Source of the DNA: Actinoplanes sp. L3-i22
GTDB taxonomy: Bacteria; Actinomycetota; Actinomycetes; Mycobacteriales; Micromonosporaceae
Length of the DNA: 64,000 bases
Direction: 5' to 3'
NCBI RefSeq assembly: GCF_019704555.1
Contig: NZ_AP024745.1
Span: 4,224,501 to 4,288,500, forward strand
Shown here piece by piece: positions 17,856-27,280 of the stretch (position 1 is the stretch's first letter; each line of letters begins with the position of its first letter). The notes beneath the pieces are model-generated. The model did not search any database. It worked only from the letters and a program-made list of their open reading frames with translations, and was not told the origin of the DNA. The position numbers were made by a program, and so were the translations under genes.

Positions 17856-19399
17856 GCCGCGGTTCCGGTCATCAGGGCGCCGATCTCGGCGGGCGCGGCG
17901 GACGAGCCGGCCGGGATCGGCCCGAGCAGCCGGCCCCGGTAGCTGACCAGGATCCGGTCGCAGAGCGCGAGCAGCTGTTCGACCTCGCTGGAGACGACCA
18001 GGATCGCCACGCCCCGGTCGGCGGCCTCGCGCAGCCGGGTCAGCACCTGCCCGACCGCGCCGACGTCGAGCCCGCGGGTCGGCTGGGCGGCGATCAGCAC
18101 GCGCAGCCCGTCGATCGACAGCTCCCGGGCCAGCACCACCTTCTGCTGGTTGCCGCCCGACAGCGAGCCGAGTCCGGCCCGGGGCCCCGGCGTGCGTACC
18201 GCGTAGGCCGCGATGACCTCGGCCGCGGCGGCGTCCATCGCCTTGCGATCGAGCAGGCCGCGGCGGCGGAACCCGCCGAGCCGGCCCAGGAACAGGTTCT
18301 CGGCCACCGACATCGCGCCGACCATCCCCTCCTGGTGCCGGTCTTCAGGAACAACCCCCAAACCCGCTGACGTACGGGCCGCCGGCGTGGCCGTGGTCAG
18401 CTCGTCCGCGCCCACATGGACCGTTCCGCTGTCGGCGCGCAGCGCCCCGGACAGCACCCGGACCAGTTCGCTCTGCCCGTTGCCCTCGACCCCGGCGATC
18501 CCGACGATCTCCCCGGCCCGCACCTGCAGATCCACGCCGTCGAGCGCCCGGGTCCCGTCGCGCCGGGTGAGCCTCAGCCGCTCGGCGCGCAGCACCGCCG
18601 GCCCGGGCGCGGCGGTGCCGGTGGCCCGCCGGACCCGGCCGGTGTCGGCGCCGGCCACGGTCGCCTCCAGCTCGCCGGCGTCGTGCCCGAGCATCAGCGC
18701 CAGCAGCCGGGGCACCGGCACGTCGGCGAGCCGGCCGCCGCCGGCGACCGTGCCGGCGCGCAGCACGGTGGCCACGTCGGCGGCCCGCGACACCTCGCCC
18801 AGCTTGTGCGTGACCAGCACCACCGACCGGCCGGAGGCGGCCATCGCCCGGCACACCCCGATCAGCGCGTCGATCCCGGCGCCGTCGAGCACCCCGGTCG
18901 GCTCGTCGAGCAGCACCAGGTCCGGATCCGGCAGCAGCGCCTTGACGATCTCCACCCGCTGCCGGTCGCCGACCGGCAGCTCGGCGACCCGCTGGTCGAG
19001 CCGGACCCGCAGGCCGTACTCGTCGGCGATGCGCGCCAGCCGCCCGGTCAGCGTGGCGGTGCGCCCGCGCAGGCCGGTGCCGCCGGTGGTGGCCAGCAGC
19101 AGGTTCTCCCGCACGGTCAGCGTCGGGACCAGCGAGAAGTGCTGGTGCACCATCGCCACCCCGCGGCCCAGCGCGGCGGCCGGCGAGCCCGGCGCGTACG
19201 CGCGCCCGTGCAGGCGCATCGTGCCGCCGCTGGGCCGGACACTGCCGTTGATCAGGTTGCACAGCGTCGACTTGCCGGCGCCGTTCTCGCCGAGCACACA
19301 GTGCACGGTGCCGGGCGCGATCGACAGCGACACGTCGTGCAGCGCGCTCACCGCGCCGTAGCGTTTGCCGAGGCCGTCCAGGTGCAGCAGGCTGGTCAT
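17852..19399 (-). CDS. BMP-type ABC transporter ATPase, two nucleotide-binding domains
   Basis: A 515-residue duplicated ATPase of the RbsA/NupO type, energising import. The N-terminal domain has Walker A GENGAGKST, an atypical signature ELPVGDRQRVEI and Walker B LVLLDEP. The C-terminal domain has IAGVEGNGQSE in place of a canonical Walker A, signature LSGGNQQK and IAAQPTRGLD. This N-canonical, C-degenerate pattern is usual for the group. ATG 19399 is the start because the GKRYGAVSAL motif begins right after it; frame upstream is a shadow of the binding-protein gene. Gap to that gene is 11 bases. Confidence 0.95.
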   Translation of the reverse strand: MTSLLHLDGLGKRYGAVSALHDVSLSIAPGTVHCVLGENGAGKSTLCNLINGSVRPSGGTMRLHGRAYAPGSPAAALGRGVAMVHQHFSLVPTLTVRENLLLATTGGTGLRGRTATLTGRLARIADEYGLRVRLDQRVAELPVGDRQRVEIVKALLPDPDLVLLDEPTGVLDGAGIDALIGVCRAMAASGRSVVLVTHKLGEVSRAADVATVLRAGTVAGGGRLADVPVPRLLALMLGHDAGELEATVAGADTGRVRRATGTAAPGPAVLRAERLRLTRRDGTRALDGVDLQVRAGEIVGIAGVEGNGQSELVRVLSGALRADSGTVHVGADELTTATPAARTSAGLGVVPEDRHQEGMVGAMSVAENLFLGRLGGFRRRGLLDRKAMDAAAAEVIAAYAVRTPGPRAGLGSLSGGNQQKVVLARELSIDGLRVLIAAQPTRGLDVGAVGQVLTRLREAADRGVAILVVSSEVEQLLALCDRILVSYRGRLLGPIPAGSSAAPAEIGALMTGTAA

Positions 19400-19410
19400 C
19401 GCGGCCTCCG

Positions 19411-20394
19411 TCAGTAGGGCTTGATCGCGCCGGACGCCAGCTGCGCCGTGGCCCGGTCGAGGACCGACGTCACCGCGGCGTCGGTGCCGCAGGGCACGAA
19501 GGCGGTGCCGCCGTTGCCGGAGGACAGCCCGAACCGCACCTGCTCGGCCTTGAACGTGCCGGCCTGCACCGCGGCCACCGCGTACTCGATCTCCTTGCCG
19601 AGGTCGGTGTGCACGTAACCGACGTACGGGCCCTGGCAGTCGCCGGGGATCGGCCCGCCGACCATCCGGGCGCCGGCGTCCTGGGCGGCCTGCTGGATGC
19701 CCTGTTTGCCGAGGTTGACGATCTGGCCGAGCACGTCCGCGCCGGCGCCGAAGTCGGCCGCGGCCGCCTGCTTGGCCTTGGCCGGGTCGTTGAAGTCGCC
19801 GACGTACTGCGGGGTGAGCACCTTGATGCCGGGCTTGGCGAACGCGGCGCCGTTGCCGTACGCCTTGGCCGCGTTCACGATCGCCGGCAGCTCGACCCCG
19901 CCGACGAACCCGACGGTGTTCTTCTTCGAGGTGACCGCGGAGACCGCGCCGGACAGGAACTCCGCCTCGGCCTGCTGCGGGTCGTAGTAGGCCAGGTTGG
20001 CCAGCGGCACGGCGTCGGCCGGCCCGCCGATCTCGACGAACGTCACGTCCGGGAACTGCGGGGCGACCTTGCGGACGTCGGCGTCGGTCTGCCCGCCCAG
20101 CGACACGACCAGCTTGTTGGCCGAGGCGAAGCGCACCAGCGCCTGCTCGTAGTCGGCGGCCTGGACCTGCTCGACGTAGCTGAGCTCGACCTTGCCGGCC
20201 TGCGCCGCCTTGATCCGCTCGTAGCCCAGGTAGCCCGACTGCATGAAGCCGGTGTCGGAGATCGAGCCGGGGAAGAACACCCCGACCTTCAGGACGTCGC
20301 CCGAGCCGGCCGACGCGCTGTCGGCGCCGCAGCCGGACAGCAGCAGCGCGGCGGTCGCCCCGAGTGCGCTGATGCAGAGACGTGTACGAGACAT
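19411..20394 (-). CDS. BMP-family substrate-binding lipoprotein
   Basis: A 327-residue periplasmic-binding-type lipoprotein of the BMP/PnrA-like family. Lipobox LLSGC gives Cys22 as the lipidated residue. The mature part begins with LKVGVFFPGSISDTGFMQSGYLGYE, the standard BMP opening, and includes FVGGVELPAIVNAAKAYGNGAAF. Known family members bind purine nucleosides or other small solutes. It is first in the operon and lies directly behind the large palindrome facing the GntR gene. The closing segment is short but complete. Confidence 0.93.
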   Translation of the reverse strand: MSRTRLCISALGATAALLLSGCGADSASAGSGDVLKVGVFFPGSISDTGFMQSGYLGYERIKAAQAGKVELSYVEQVQAADYEQALVRFASANKLVVSLGGQTDADVRKVAPQFPDVTFVEIGGPADAVPLANLAYYDPQQAEAEFLSGAVSAVTSKKNTVGFVGGVELPAIVNAAKAYGNGAAFAKPGIKVLTPQYVGDFNDPAKAKQAAAADFGAGADVLGQIVNLGKQGIQQAAQDAGARMVGGPIPGDCQGPYVGYVHTDLGKEIEYAVAAVQAGTFKAEQVRFGLSSGNGGTAFVPCGTDAAVTSVLDRATAQLASGAIKPY

Positions 20395-20400
20395 ATGAGT

Positions 20401-20445
20401 GCCAGCCCTTCGCTGTTAGCGGTATACCACTAACGGAAGGCTGGC
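20401..20445. promoter_or_regulatory. Long palindrome, candidate GntR operator
   Basis: A 20-base palindrome with one mismatch, GTTAGCGGTATACCACTAAC, is at 20415-20434. It is enclosed by outer arms GCCAGCC (20401-20407) and GGCTGGC (20439-20445). It begins seven bases before the binding-protein start and faces the divergent GntR gene, so it probably controls the transporter operon. Confidence 0.65.
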
Positions 20446-20554
20446 GGCGAACCATGTCCCCGCGATTACGCCGCCGTTACAGCCGTCGAAGAGACTCCTC
20501 ACCACGCACGGCCCGCCCGTCCCGGCGGCCCCGGCGCCGCCTACGGTGTGAGCC

Positions 20555-21259
20555 ATGACAGCGACCAGCACCGGCGCGGCGCCCTCGCTGCGAGACAGCG
20601 CCTACGCCGAACTGCGCCGCCGGATCATCGACGTGGTCTACCGCCCCGGCGAGCGGCTCTTCGAGCGCGACCTCGCCGACGAGCTGCAGGTCTCGCGCAT
20701 TCCGCTGCGCGAGGCGCTGCAACTGCTGCAGAACGACGGCCTGGTCGTGCTGGTGCCCCGCCAGGGCGCGCTGGTCGCCCCGTTCACCGCCGCCGACGTG
20801 CGGGATCTGTTCGACGTGCGCGAGTCGCTGGAGGTGCTGGCCGCCCGGCTGGCCGCCGAACGCATCGACGACGCCGGCCTGACCCGGCTGCGCGAGCGGA
20901 TGACCGCCGCCCGCGACGCGCTGGCCCGCGCGGACGACCCGGCGACCGCCGCCGCCAACTCCGAGTTCCACCGGCTGATCGTCACGGTCGCGGCGAACCC
21001 GCTGCTGTCGGCGATGATGCGCCCGCTGGAAGCCAAGACCCAGTGGCTGTTCAACCTCACCCGCCGGCGCGACCTGATCCAGCAGTGCGACGAGCACGAG
21101 GAGATGTACGAGGCGATCGCCGCCCACGACGCGGTCCGGGCGGCGGAGACGGCCTACGAGCACATCGCCTCGGGCCGCGCCGAGAGCATCACCCTGGCCC
21201 GCGAGTGGTCGGCCGCCACCATCGACCCGGTCGAGGCCACCCGCACCCGCCGCCGCTGA
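20555..21259 (+). CDS. GntR-family regulator, FadR/FCD type
   Basis: A 234-residue repressor-type regulator. The N-terminal winged helix (about 12-80) has YAELRRRIIDVVYRPGERLFERDLADELQVSRIPLREALQLL, matching GntR closely. The C-terminal all-helical FCD domain has Arg/Asp/His positions for a metal and carboxylate ligand, including RESLEVLAARLA, NSEFHRLIV and a late DEHEEMYEAIAAHD. FCD regulators usually sense organic or amino acids, which fits the neighbouring OCD-family enzyme better than a nucleoside substrate (inference). Divergent from the transporter operon across the palindrome. Confidence 0.94.
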   Translation: MTATSTGAAPSLRDSAYAELRRRIIDVVYRPGERLFERDLADELQVSRIPLREALQLLQNDGLVVLVPRQGALVAPFTAADVRDLFDVRESLEVLAARLAAERIDDAGLTRLRERMTAARDALARADDPATAAANSEFHRLIVTVAANPLLSAMMRPLEAKTQWLFNLTRRRDLIQQCDEHEEMYEAIAAHDAVRAAETAYEHIASGRAESITLAREWSAATIDPVEATRTRRR

Positions 21260-21269
21260 CCGGCCCCGC

Positions 21270-22601
21270 TCAGCCCAGCGAGCGAACCGGCAGCGTCGTG
21301 ATCCCGGAGGGCACGAATCCCGCCCAGGCCGCCGCGCCGCCGGTGTGCAGGATCTGCACCCGGGGGGATCCGGTGAACACCCGGGCGCCCTGCACCGGCG
21401 GCCGCGCGCCGAACACCACCCGGGTCAGCGCCGGGTCGCCCGAGATCGAGTCGTCGCGGGCCGCCCGCAACAGCGGCAGGTACAGGGTGCGCAGCCGGGC
21501 GAAACCCACGATCGCGTTCTTGTCGATCTCGGTCACCGCAGGCAGCCGCAGCACGGTCATCGCCCCGTTGAGATCGAAGCAGTTGATCCCCAGGTATCGC
21601 AGCCGCGGCAGGTTCACCGCGACCAGGGCGTGACTGTCGTTGAGCGCGTTGCGCCCCAGCCGGGTCAGCCGCGGCGCGGTGAAGTACCGCAACCGTGACG
21701 CGTCGTCGAAGGCGTAGTCGTCCACCCGCGTGGCCCGCGGCAGGTTGACCTTCGTCAGGTACTGATTGCGCCGGAACGCGTCCCGCCCGACCGTCGTCAC
21801 GCTGGGCAGATACAAGACCGAGAGCTTTGCGTACGGCCCGTGGCCGAACCCCATCACCCCGATCGTGCGCGCCGCCCGCAGGCTCACGTCGGCGAACCCG
21901 TGGTTGCTGAACGCCCCGTCCGGCACCGCGGTCAGGTCGTCCAGGACCAGATGCCGGACCCAGCTGTCCCACCAGCCGTTGAACCACAGGTAGGGAAAGG
22001 TCCCGCCGCGCGCGGTCCGCCCGGCGCAGGCCAGCCCGGAGTCCGGCGTGCAGGCCACGCCGCCCTGGATGGTGCGCAGGTTGTAGACGTAGAGCCGGGA
22101 CAGGTTCGTCAGCCCGAGATCGCGGTGCACCTGCTGCAGGGCGGCCAGATCGGAATCGGTCAGCGCGGTCCCGCCGCTGAGATACAGCGCGATCCCGGTC
22201 GCCCCGGCCAGCGCGGCCTTGCGGGCGGCCAGTTCGGCCTTGAGCCGGTGCGTGGTCACGTCGTACCGCAGGGCCAGGGTGCCGGCCGCCAGCCGATGAT
22301 CGCCGGGCTCGCTGTGCCGGTACACGTACGTCTCGGTGCGCCGCAGATCGGCGTCGCGGGCGAAGACCGGGTCGGCGCCCGGATCACCCGGCGCGCTCGC
22401 GGTCGTCGCGACCCCGGCGGCCGGGCTCGTCGCCGCGACACCGGCCGGCGCGCTCGCCGAGACCGAGACCGCGGCCGACGACGGGGCCGTGGGCGACACC
22501 GCGGGCGACACCGGGACGCCGCGGGCCACCGGGGCGCCGCCGCACCCGGCCAGGGCGAGCGTGAGAACGGCCGGAATGATCCGGATCGAGATGGCAGACA
22601 T
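21270..22601 (-). CDS. Lipoprotein with BspA-like leucine-rich repeats
   Basis: A 443-residue exported protein. Lipobox LALAGC follows a short signal sequence. A Ser/Thr/Ala/Pro-rich linker runs to about residue 75. The C-terminal half has about seven repeats of roughly 23 residues in the LRR_5 (BspA) pattern, for example LSVLYLPSVTTVGRDAF, LTKVNLPRATRVDDYAF and MTVLRLPAVTEIDKNAI. Such repeats bind proteins or glycans at the cell surface. ATG 22601 is chosen because it begins the signal peptide; an in-frame TTG lies at 22637. It is third in an operon after the lyase-like and membrane sigma-factor genes. Confidence 0.82.
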   Translation of the reverse strand: MSAISIRIIPAVLTLALAGCGGAPVARGVPVSPAVSPTAPSSAAVSVSASAPAGVAATSPAAGVATTASAPGDPGADPVFARDADLRRTETYVYRHSEPGDHRLAAGTLALRYDVTTHRLKAELAARKAALAGATGIALYLSGGTALTDSDLAALQQVHRDLGLTNLSRLYVYNLRTIQGGVACTPDSGLACAGRTARGGTFPYLWFNGWWDSWVRHLVLDDLTAVPDGAFSNHGFADVSLRAARTIGVMGFGHGPYAKLSVLYLPSVTTVGRDAFRRNQYLTKVNLPRATRVDDYAFDDASRLRYFTAPRLTRLGRNALNDSHALVAVNLPRLRYLGINCFDLNGAMTVLRLPAVTEIDKNAIVGFARLRTLYLPLLRAARDDSISGDPALTRVVFGARPPVQGARVFTGSPRVQILHTGGAAAWAGFVPSGITTLPVRSLG

Positions 22602-22643
22602 GCCCCGGTGACCCGGCCGCCCGCTCACGGATAACAAAAACGG

Positions 22644-24371
22644 TCAGACCCGCGACTGCCGGCGCGCGAGCGCCGGGTCCGCGCCGCGGGTCACGAACTG
22701 CGGGACCGGGGCGGCATCGGTGCCGGTGTCGCGAGTCAGGCCGTAGCGCACCGCGCCACCGGCGGCCGGCGCGGTGGTGATGTCATCGACGATCGTCTGC
22801 CGGTCGACCAGGTGCACGTACAGGTTGTAGTCCCCGCCGGACTCGCGCTGGGTGAGCGTCACCGTCCCGTCGAGGTAGTAGTACTCGCTCGCCCAGAACT
22901 GCTGCACCCCCGTGACCAGCGTCGATGTGCCCTGTTGCGGGTTGCCGAGAAAGGTGTGCCCGGGCGCCTCACCCGGGATCGGGTCGTCCATCCGGTGCCC
23001 GCCGCCGGACGCGACGTGGAACAGCTTGCCGCGCAGCCCGCTCCAGGCCGGCGTCACGATCGCGCCGGCGCGCACCTGGAACGGCACCTGCCATTCGGCG
23101 CGCAGATAGCCGCGACCGCTGAGCGTGACCCGTTCCCCGCGATGCACCAGGCTGATCACTTCCGGCCGTGGATCGTTGTCGGCGCTGTCGGCGATCCGCA
23201 GCGTCCCGGCCGGCCGCCGGGGCAGCGTCGCGGGCCGCCGGTCCTTCGGCGGTGCCGCGTCCACGACGTCCACGACCTGCCCGTAGCGCGGCCCGGCAAC
23301 GGCGGAGGGCGATGCGGTGGCCGAGGCGGTCGCGACGGCTGCGGGTTCGCTGCTGACCACGACCGGCGCCTGCGGCGCTTTTTGGGCCTCCGGCCGATTT
23401 TCGCGTACGACCACGAGCCCGCCCGCCGCGACCACCCCGGCCGCCGCGACCCCCAGGATCAGCTTGACCACCACGGACGTGCCACCGGCGGCCGCGCCCG
23501 CGACGGCCCCGCCGGCCGGGGCGAGCAGCTGCCCGGACAGTGCGGCCACCAGCAGTTTCGGCGCCGGGACCAGGCCCAGCCCGGCGAGCAGCCGTTCGGC
23601 CGGGATCTGTCCGGTCCACGCCCCGTGGCAGCGCACGCAGTCACGGGTGTGCCGGGCGATCCGCTTGCGCCAGCGTCCGCCGGGCACCCCGTCCCAGCCG
23701 CTGACCTCCTCGGCCAGCTGCGGGCAGCGGGGCCGCTCGTCCAGCGCGCCGGTCACCGCGCGGGCGGCGTCGAGCTGGGCGCGCATCCGCTGCACGCGGA
23801 CCGCGGTGTGCGCGAGCGACAGGCCGATCGCGACGGCCAGCTCGGCCCGGTCGATCTCGCCGGCCGCCTCCAGCCACCACAGCGCGAGCAGTTCCCGGTC
23901 GGCCTGGTCCAGCCAGCGGGTCGCCTCGGCCACCCGCCGGCGTTCCCCGGACAGCCCGAGCCGCAGGATGGTCAGGTCGGCGAAGTCGGCGCCGGGATCG
24001 GCCGCCTCGGCCGCGTCCTCGATCGGCCCCGCGCGCCCGGCCGACGCCTGCCGGGCGGCGACGCTGTCGCGGATCTCGCGCACCGCGATGGCGATCAGCC
24101 AGGACCGGAACCGCTGCGGCTCGCGCAGCCCGGGCAGGCCCCGGACCATCCGGATCATGGTTTCCTGCACCACGTCGTCGACGTCGGCGTGCCCGGACAG
24201 CGCCCGCCCGGCCACGTTGTAGAGCAGCGGCAGGTACGCCGCGATCAGCTCGTCGAGCGCCCGCTGATCCCCGGCGCGGGCGGCCACGACCAGCGCCGTG
24301 TCGGTCTGCTCGCGCCGCATGCCCCGCTCCCCGTCGTCCCCGGTCATGATTCTGGCCGCCGGACGGATCAT
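22644..24371 (-). CDS. ECF sigma factor fused to a zinc-binding motif, TM helix and exported domain
   Basis: About 575 residues. Sigma-2 and sigma-4 regions occupy about residues 25-200 (ADVDDVVQETMIRMVRGLPGL, RFRSWLIAIAVREI, and ELAVAIGLSLAHTAVRVQRMR). An HxxxCxxC motif (HTRDCVRC, about residue 240) matches zinc-type anti-sigma domains. One TM helix is at about 297-320, followed by a Ser/Ala/Pro linker and a roughly 220-residue beta-rich domain outside the membrane. The single polypeptide thus joins sensor, anti-sigma-like module and sigma factor, like the reported ECF53-type fusions. ATG 24371 overlaps the lyase stop by four bases; ATG 24320, behind GGGAG, is a strong alternative start. Confidence 0.85.
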   Translation of the reverse strand: MIRPAARIMTGDDGERGMRREQTDTALVVAARAGDQRALDELIAAYLPLLYNVAGRALSGHADVDDVVQETMIRMVRGLPGLREPQRFRSWLIAIAVREIRDSVAARQASAGRAGPIEDAAEAADPGADFADLTILRLGLSGERRRVAEATRWLDQADRELLALWWLEAAGEIDRAELAVAIGLSLAHTAVRVQRMRAQLDAARAVTGALDERPRCPQLAEEVSGWDGVPGGRWRKRIARHTRDCVRCHGAWTGQIPAERLLAGLGLVPAPKLLVAALSGQLLAPAGGAVAGAAAGGTSVVVKLILGVAAAGVVAAGGLVVVRENRPEAQKAPQAPVVVSSEPAAVATASATASPSAVAGPRYGQVVDVVDAAPPKDRRPATLPRRPAGTLRIADSADNDPRPEVISLVHRGERVTLSGRGYLRAEWQVPFQVRAGAIVTPAWSGLRGKLFHVASGGGHRMDDPIPGEAPGHTFLGNPQQGTSTLVTGVQQFWASEYYYLDGTVTLTQRESGGDYNLYVHLVDRQTIVDDITTAPAAGGAVRYGLTRDTGTDAAPVPQFVTRGADPALARRQSRV

Positions 24372-25837
24372 CCCTGGTCGCCGTCGCGGCGCCGGGCCCG
24401 GCGCACGATCAGCCCACCGGCGAGCGCGGTCGCCAGCGCGCCCGCGCCGATCAGCCCGGGCAGGCCGGCGCCGGTGCTCGCGGCGGCCGGGACCGCGGGC
24501 TCGGCGGCCGCGCTGGTCACGACCGGTTCGGCCGGTGCGACAGCCGACGTGGTGGCGGCCCGGCTCGACGGTTTGACGGTGCCGGTGGCCGAGGCCGACG
24601 GGGTCGCGCTGGTGCGGGCCGGCGACGCGAGCGAGGTCGCGGCGACCGGCTCCCGGGTGTAGAGCAGCGTGCCGAACCCGAGCGCGTCGAAACCGCCGCT
24701 GGCCAGCCCGTAGTCGCCGCCACCGCCCTCGGCCCGGTCGCGCGCCGCGATCGCCGCGACGTTCGGCGCGGCCAGGCCCCGCCGCGACACGTAGTGGTGC
24801 AGGATCATCTCCCAGATCGGCCGCACCGAGCCGCGGCCGGCCGCGGCGATCACGGTCTGCTCGCGCGGCGCGCAGTTCTGCCCGTTGCCCCATCGGTAGG
24901 TGGTGAACGGCACGTCGCGGCCCAGGTTGTAGCGGGCCACGTACTCGGCGCCCTTGAGGAACCGGTCGTCGTCGTGACCGTACAGGTCGATGCCCTGGTT
25001 GAAGGCCATCTCGCAGATGCTGGCCAGCAGCCCCACGCCCATCAGCGAGTGCCCCTGGTCGCGGCCGCTCTCCTGCCACTGCCCGAGCGCGCCGTGCAGG
25101 ATCGGCACCGCGTTGCCGATCGCCCCGTTGCCGGCACCGCCGCGGGCGTAGGCGACCGCCCGGTCCACCAGCGCCCGGTCGTCGCAGAGGATGCCGATCG
25201 CCAGCACCGACGCGATCGTGCACAGATCCCAGTTCGCCCAGTAGTTGGTGATGCACGCCCCGTTGTGATGGGCCAGGAAGTCCTCGTTGAGCGGCAGGAA
25301 CACGGTGCGCAGCAGCCGCTGCGCGCGGGCCAGGTCGAACCCGTCGTAGCCGCGCATCAGCTCGGCCGCGTTGGCGAACTGGTAGCCGTAGATGCCGGCG
25401 GCCAGGAACCGGTCGGCGTTGCCGGTGACCGTGGTCAGCGTCCGCGACCAGGCGTTGAGGATGTCGCGGGCGGCGTCACCGTGCGCGCGCTCGCCGCTGA
25501 TTCGCCAGCGCAGCGCGTTCTGATACGCGGCGTGCACGTCGCGGTAGAAGTGCACGTAGTCCTGCCCGGTCCCGCCCCGGACCACGGTCGCGGTGGCCAG
25601 CGGCGGCCAGGTGCTGCGCGCGTGCGGGTTGGCGGTCAGCCGCTGCCAGCCCGCGGTCACGACGGCGTCCCCGGCGGCCAGCCGGGCCTGGATCCGTACA
25701 AAATCCGCCTGGGTGTGCAACATCCCCGGGTGCCGCATCGCCGCGGCGGCGCTCGCTCCCGCCGCGGGACCGGCCGCCGCGCCCGCCGCCGCCAGCCCGA
25801 TCGTGGAGAGAAATGCCCGCCGGCTCACCATCGCCAT
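24368..25837 (-). CDS. Secreted alginate-lyase-like (alpha/alpha)-toroid protein with C-terminal anchor
   Basis: A 489-residue exported protein. The N terminus SRRAFLSTIGLAAAGAAAG is a Tat-type signal. The body resembles the alginate lyase family: HPGMLHTQADFVRIQARL near the start, ITNYWANWDLCTIASVLAIG in the middle and a GQNCAPREQT segment. A long Thr/Ser/Ala/Pro linker (about 390-450) leads to a C-terminal hydrophobic helix and a basic tail RRARRR, consistent with wall or membrane anchoring; no LPxTG motif is present. It probably acts on uronate polymers at the cell surface. First gene of the operon, coupled to the membrane sigma factor. Confidence 0.8.
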   Translation of the reverse strand: MAMVSRRAFLSTIGLAAAGAAAGPAAGASAAAAMRHPGMLHTQADFVRIQARLAAGDAVVTAGWQRLTANPHARSTWPPLATATVVRGGTGQDYVHFYRDVHAAYQNALRWRISGERAHGDAARDILNAWSRTLTTVTGNADRFLAAGIYGYQFANAAELMRGYDGFDLARAQRLLRTVFLPLNEDFLAHHNGACITNYWANWDLCTIASVLAIGILCDDRALVDRAVAYARGGAGNGAIGNAVPILHGALGQWQESGRDQGHSLMGVGLLASICEMAFNQGIDLYGHDDDRFLKGAEYVARYNLGRDVPFTTYRWGNGQNCAPREQTVIAAAGRGSVRPIWEMILHHYVSRRGLAAPNVAAIAARDRAEGGGGDYGLASGGFDALGFGTLLYTREPVAATSLASPARTSATPSASATGTVKPSSRAATTSAVAPAEPVVTSAAAEPAVPAAASTGAGLPGLIGAGALATALAGGLIVRRARRRDGDQG

Positions 25838-25990
25838 GTCGCTGCCCACCTTCGCCGAAGATCCGATTCGAGCGGAGACCCCGGCCACGACGCCGGGATA
25901 ACAGAAACGCCGCCGGTAGGCTGAGATCGGTGCGCCGGGAAGTCTGGTCGGCAACGGAACCTGATCCGACGGTAGAAACGGGAGCCGCTC

Positions 25991-27280
25991 GTGCCGGACA
26001 CACCCCGCTCGGTCCCGAGGCTGTTCGGCCGGGGCACCTGGGCCGAGGCCCGCCGCGTCGCCGACGTGCTGCGCAAGGAGACCGTCGGCGGCATGCTGCT
26101 GCTGGCCGGCACCCTGATCGCGCTGACCTGGGCGAACTCACGCTGGTCGAGCGGGTACGCGACGATGACCGGCTTGCGGATCGGGCCGGCCGCGCTGCAC
26201 CTGGACCTGACGCTGGCCACCTGGGCGGCCGACGGCCTGCTGGCGATCTTCTTCTTCGTCGCCGGGCTCGAGCTCAAACGCGAGTTCGTCGCCGGCGACC
26301 TGCGCGACCCGCGGCGCGCGGCGGTGCCGGTGGCCGCCGCGGCCGGCGGGGTGATCGTGCCGGCGCTGGTCTACACGCTGGTCAATCTGGGCGGCGAGGT
26401 CCGCGGCTGGGCGATCCCGACCGCCACCGACATCGCGTTCGCGCTGGCCGTGCTCGCCGTGATCGGCCGCTGGCTGCCGTCCGGGCTGCGCACGTTCCTG
26501 CTCACCCTGGCCGTGGTCGACGACCTGCTGGCCATCGTGATCATCGCGGTGTTCTACACCGCGCACCTGTCGGTGCTGCCGCTGCTGGCCGCGCTGGTGC
26601 CGCTCGGGCTGTTCACCGTGCTGGTGCAGCGGCGGGTGCGGTCCTGGTGGCTGCTGCTGCCGCTGGCGTTCGCGGCGTGGGCGCTGGTGCACGCGTCCGG
26701 GGTGCACGCGACGGTGGCCGGGGTGCTGCTCGGGTTCGCGGTGCCGGTACTGCGCTCGCACCGCGCGCCCGGTCCCGGCCCGGGCCTGGCCGAGCACTTC
26801 GAGCACCGGTTCCGGCCGATCTCGGCCGGGTTCGCGGTGCCGGTGTTCGCGCTGATGTCGGCCGGCGTGACGATCGGCGGCTTGCACGGGCTGGCCGCCG
26901 CGCTCAGCGACCCGATCGCGGTCGGCGTGATGGCCGGGCTGGTGGCCGGCAAGCCGATCGGCATCCTGCTCGCCACCTGGCTGACCGCCCGGTTCACCCG
27001 GGCCGAGATCGACGACGGGCTGGCCTGGATCGACGTGGCCGGGCTGGCGGTGCTCGGCGGGATCGGGTTCACCGTGTCGCTGCTGATCGGCGAGCTGGCC
27101 TTCGGTGCCGGTGACGCCCGTGACGATCACGCGAAGGTGGCGGTGCTGATCGGGTCGCTGACCGCGGCGCTGCTGGCCACGGTGGTGTTGCGGATGCGCA
27201 ACCGGACCTATCGCCGGTTGTACGAGGCCGAGCGGGTGGACCGCGACGGCGACGACATCCCGGACGTCTACCAGAGTTAG
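25991..27280 (+). CDS. nhaA: Na+/H+ antiporter NhaA
   Basis: A 429-residue NhaA-type antiporter, exchanging sodium for protons. Features: [14 protein letters not shown] in helix [20 protein letters not shown] in helix IV, and the functional Asp pair in [18 protein letters not shown] of helix V. The C-terminal half has [14 protein letters not shown] and [10 protein letters not shown]. About 11-12 hydrophobic helices are visible. The short acidic tail [13 protein letters not shown] resembles a calcium-binding dockerin-like loop, an oddity for this family. Divergent from the lyase operon; its stop overlaps the convergent SARP-like gene by four bases. Confidence 0.95.
   Translation: MPDTPRSVPRLFGRGTWAEARRVADVLRKETVGGMLLLAGTLIALTWANSRWSSGYATMTGLRIGPAALHLDLTLATWAADGLLAIFFFVAGLELKREFVAGDLRDPRRAAVPVAAAAGGVIVPALVYTLVNLGGEVRGWAIPTATDIAFALAVLAVIGRWLPSGLRTFLLTLAVVDDLLAIVIIAVFYTAHLSVLPLLAALVPLGLFTVLVQRRVRSWWLLLPLAFAAWALVHASGVHATVAGVLLGFAVPVLRSHRAPGPGPGLAEHFEHRFRPISAGFAVPVFALMSAGVTIGGLHGLAAALSDPIAVGVMAGLVAGKPIGILLATWLTARFTRAEIDDGLAWIDVAGLAVLGGIGFTVSLLIGELAFGAGDARDDHAKVAVLIGSLTAALLATVVLRMRNRTYRRLYEAERVDRDGDDIPDVYQS

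Noticed and set aside
24368..24500. Sortase signal at the C terminus of the alginate-lyase-like protein
   Set aside because: The sequence before the hydrophobic helix is LPGLIG, not LPxTG, so sortase attachment is not claimed.
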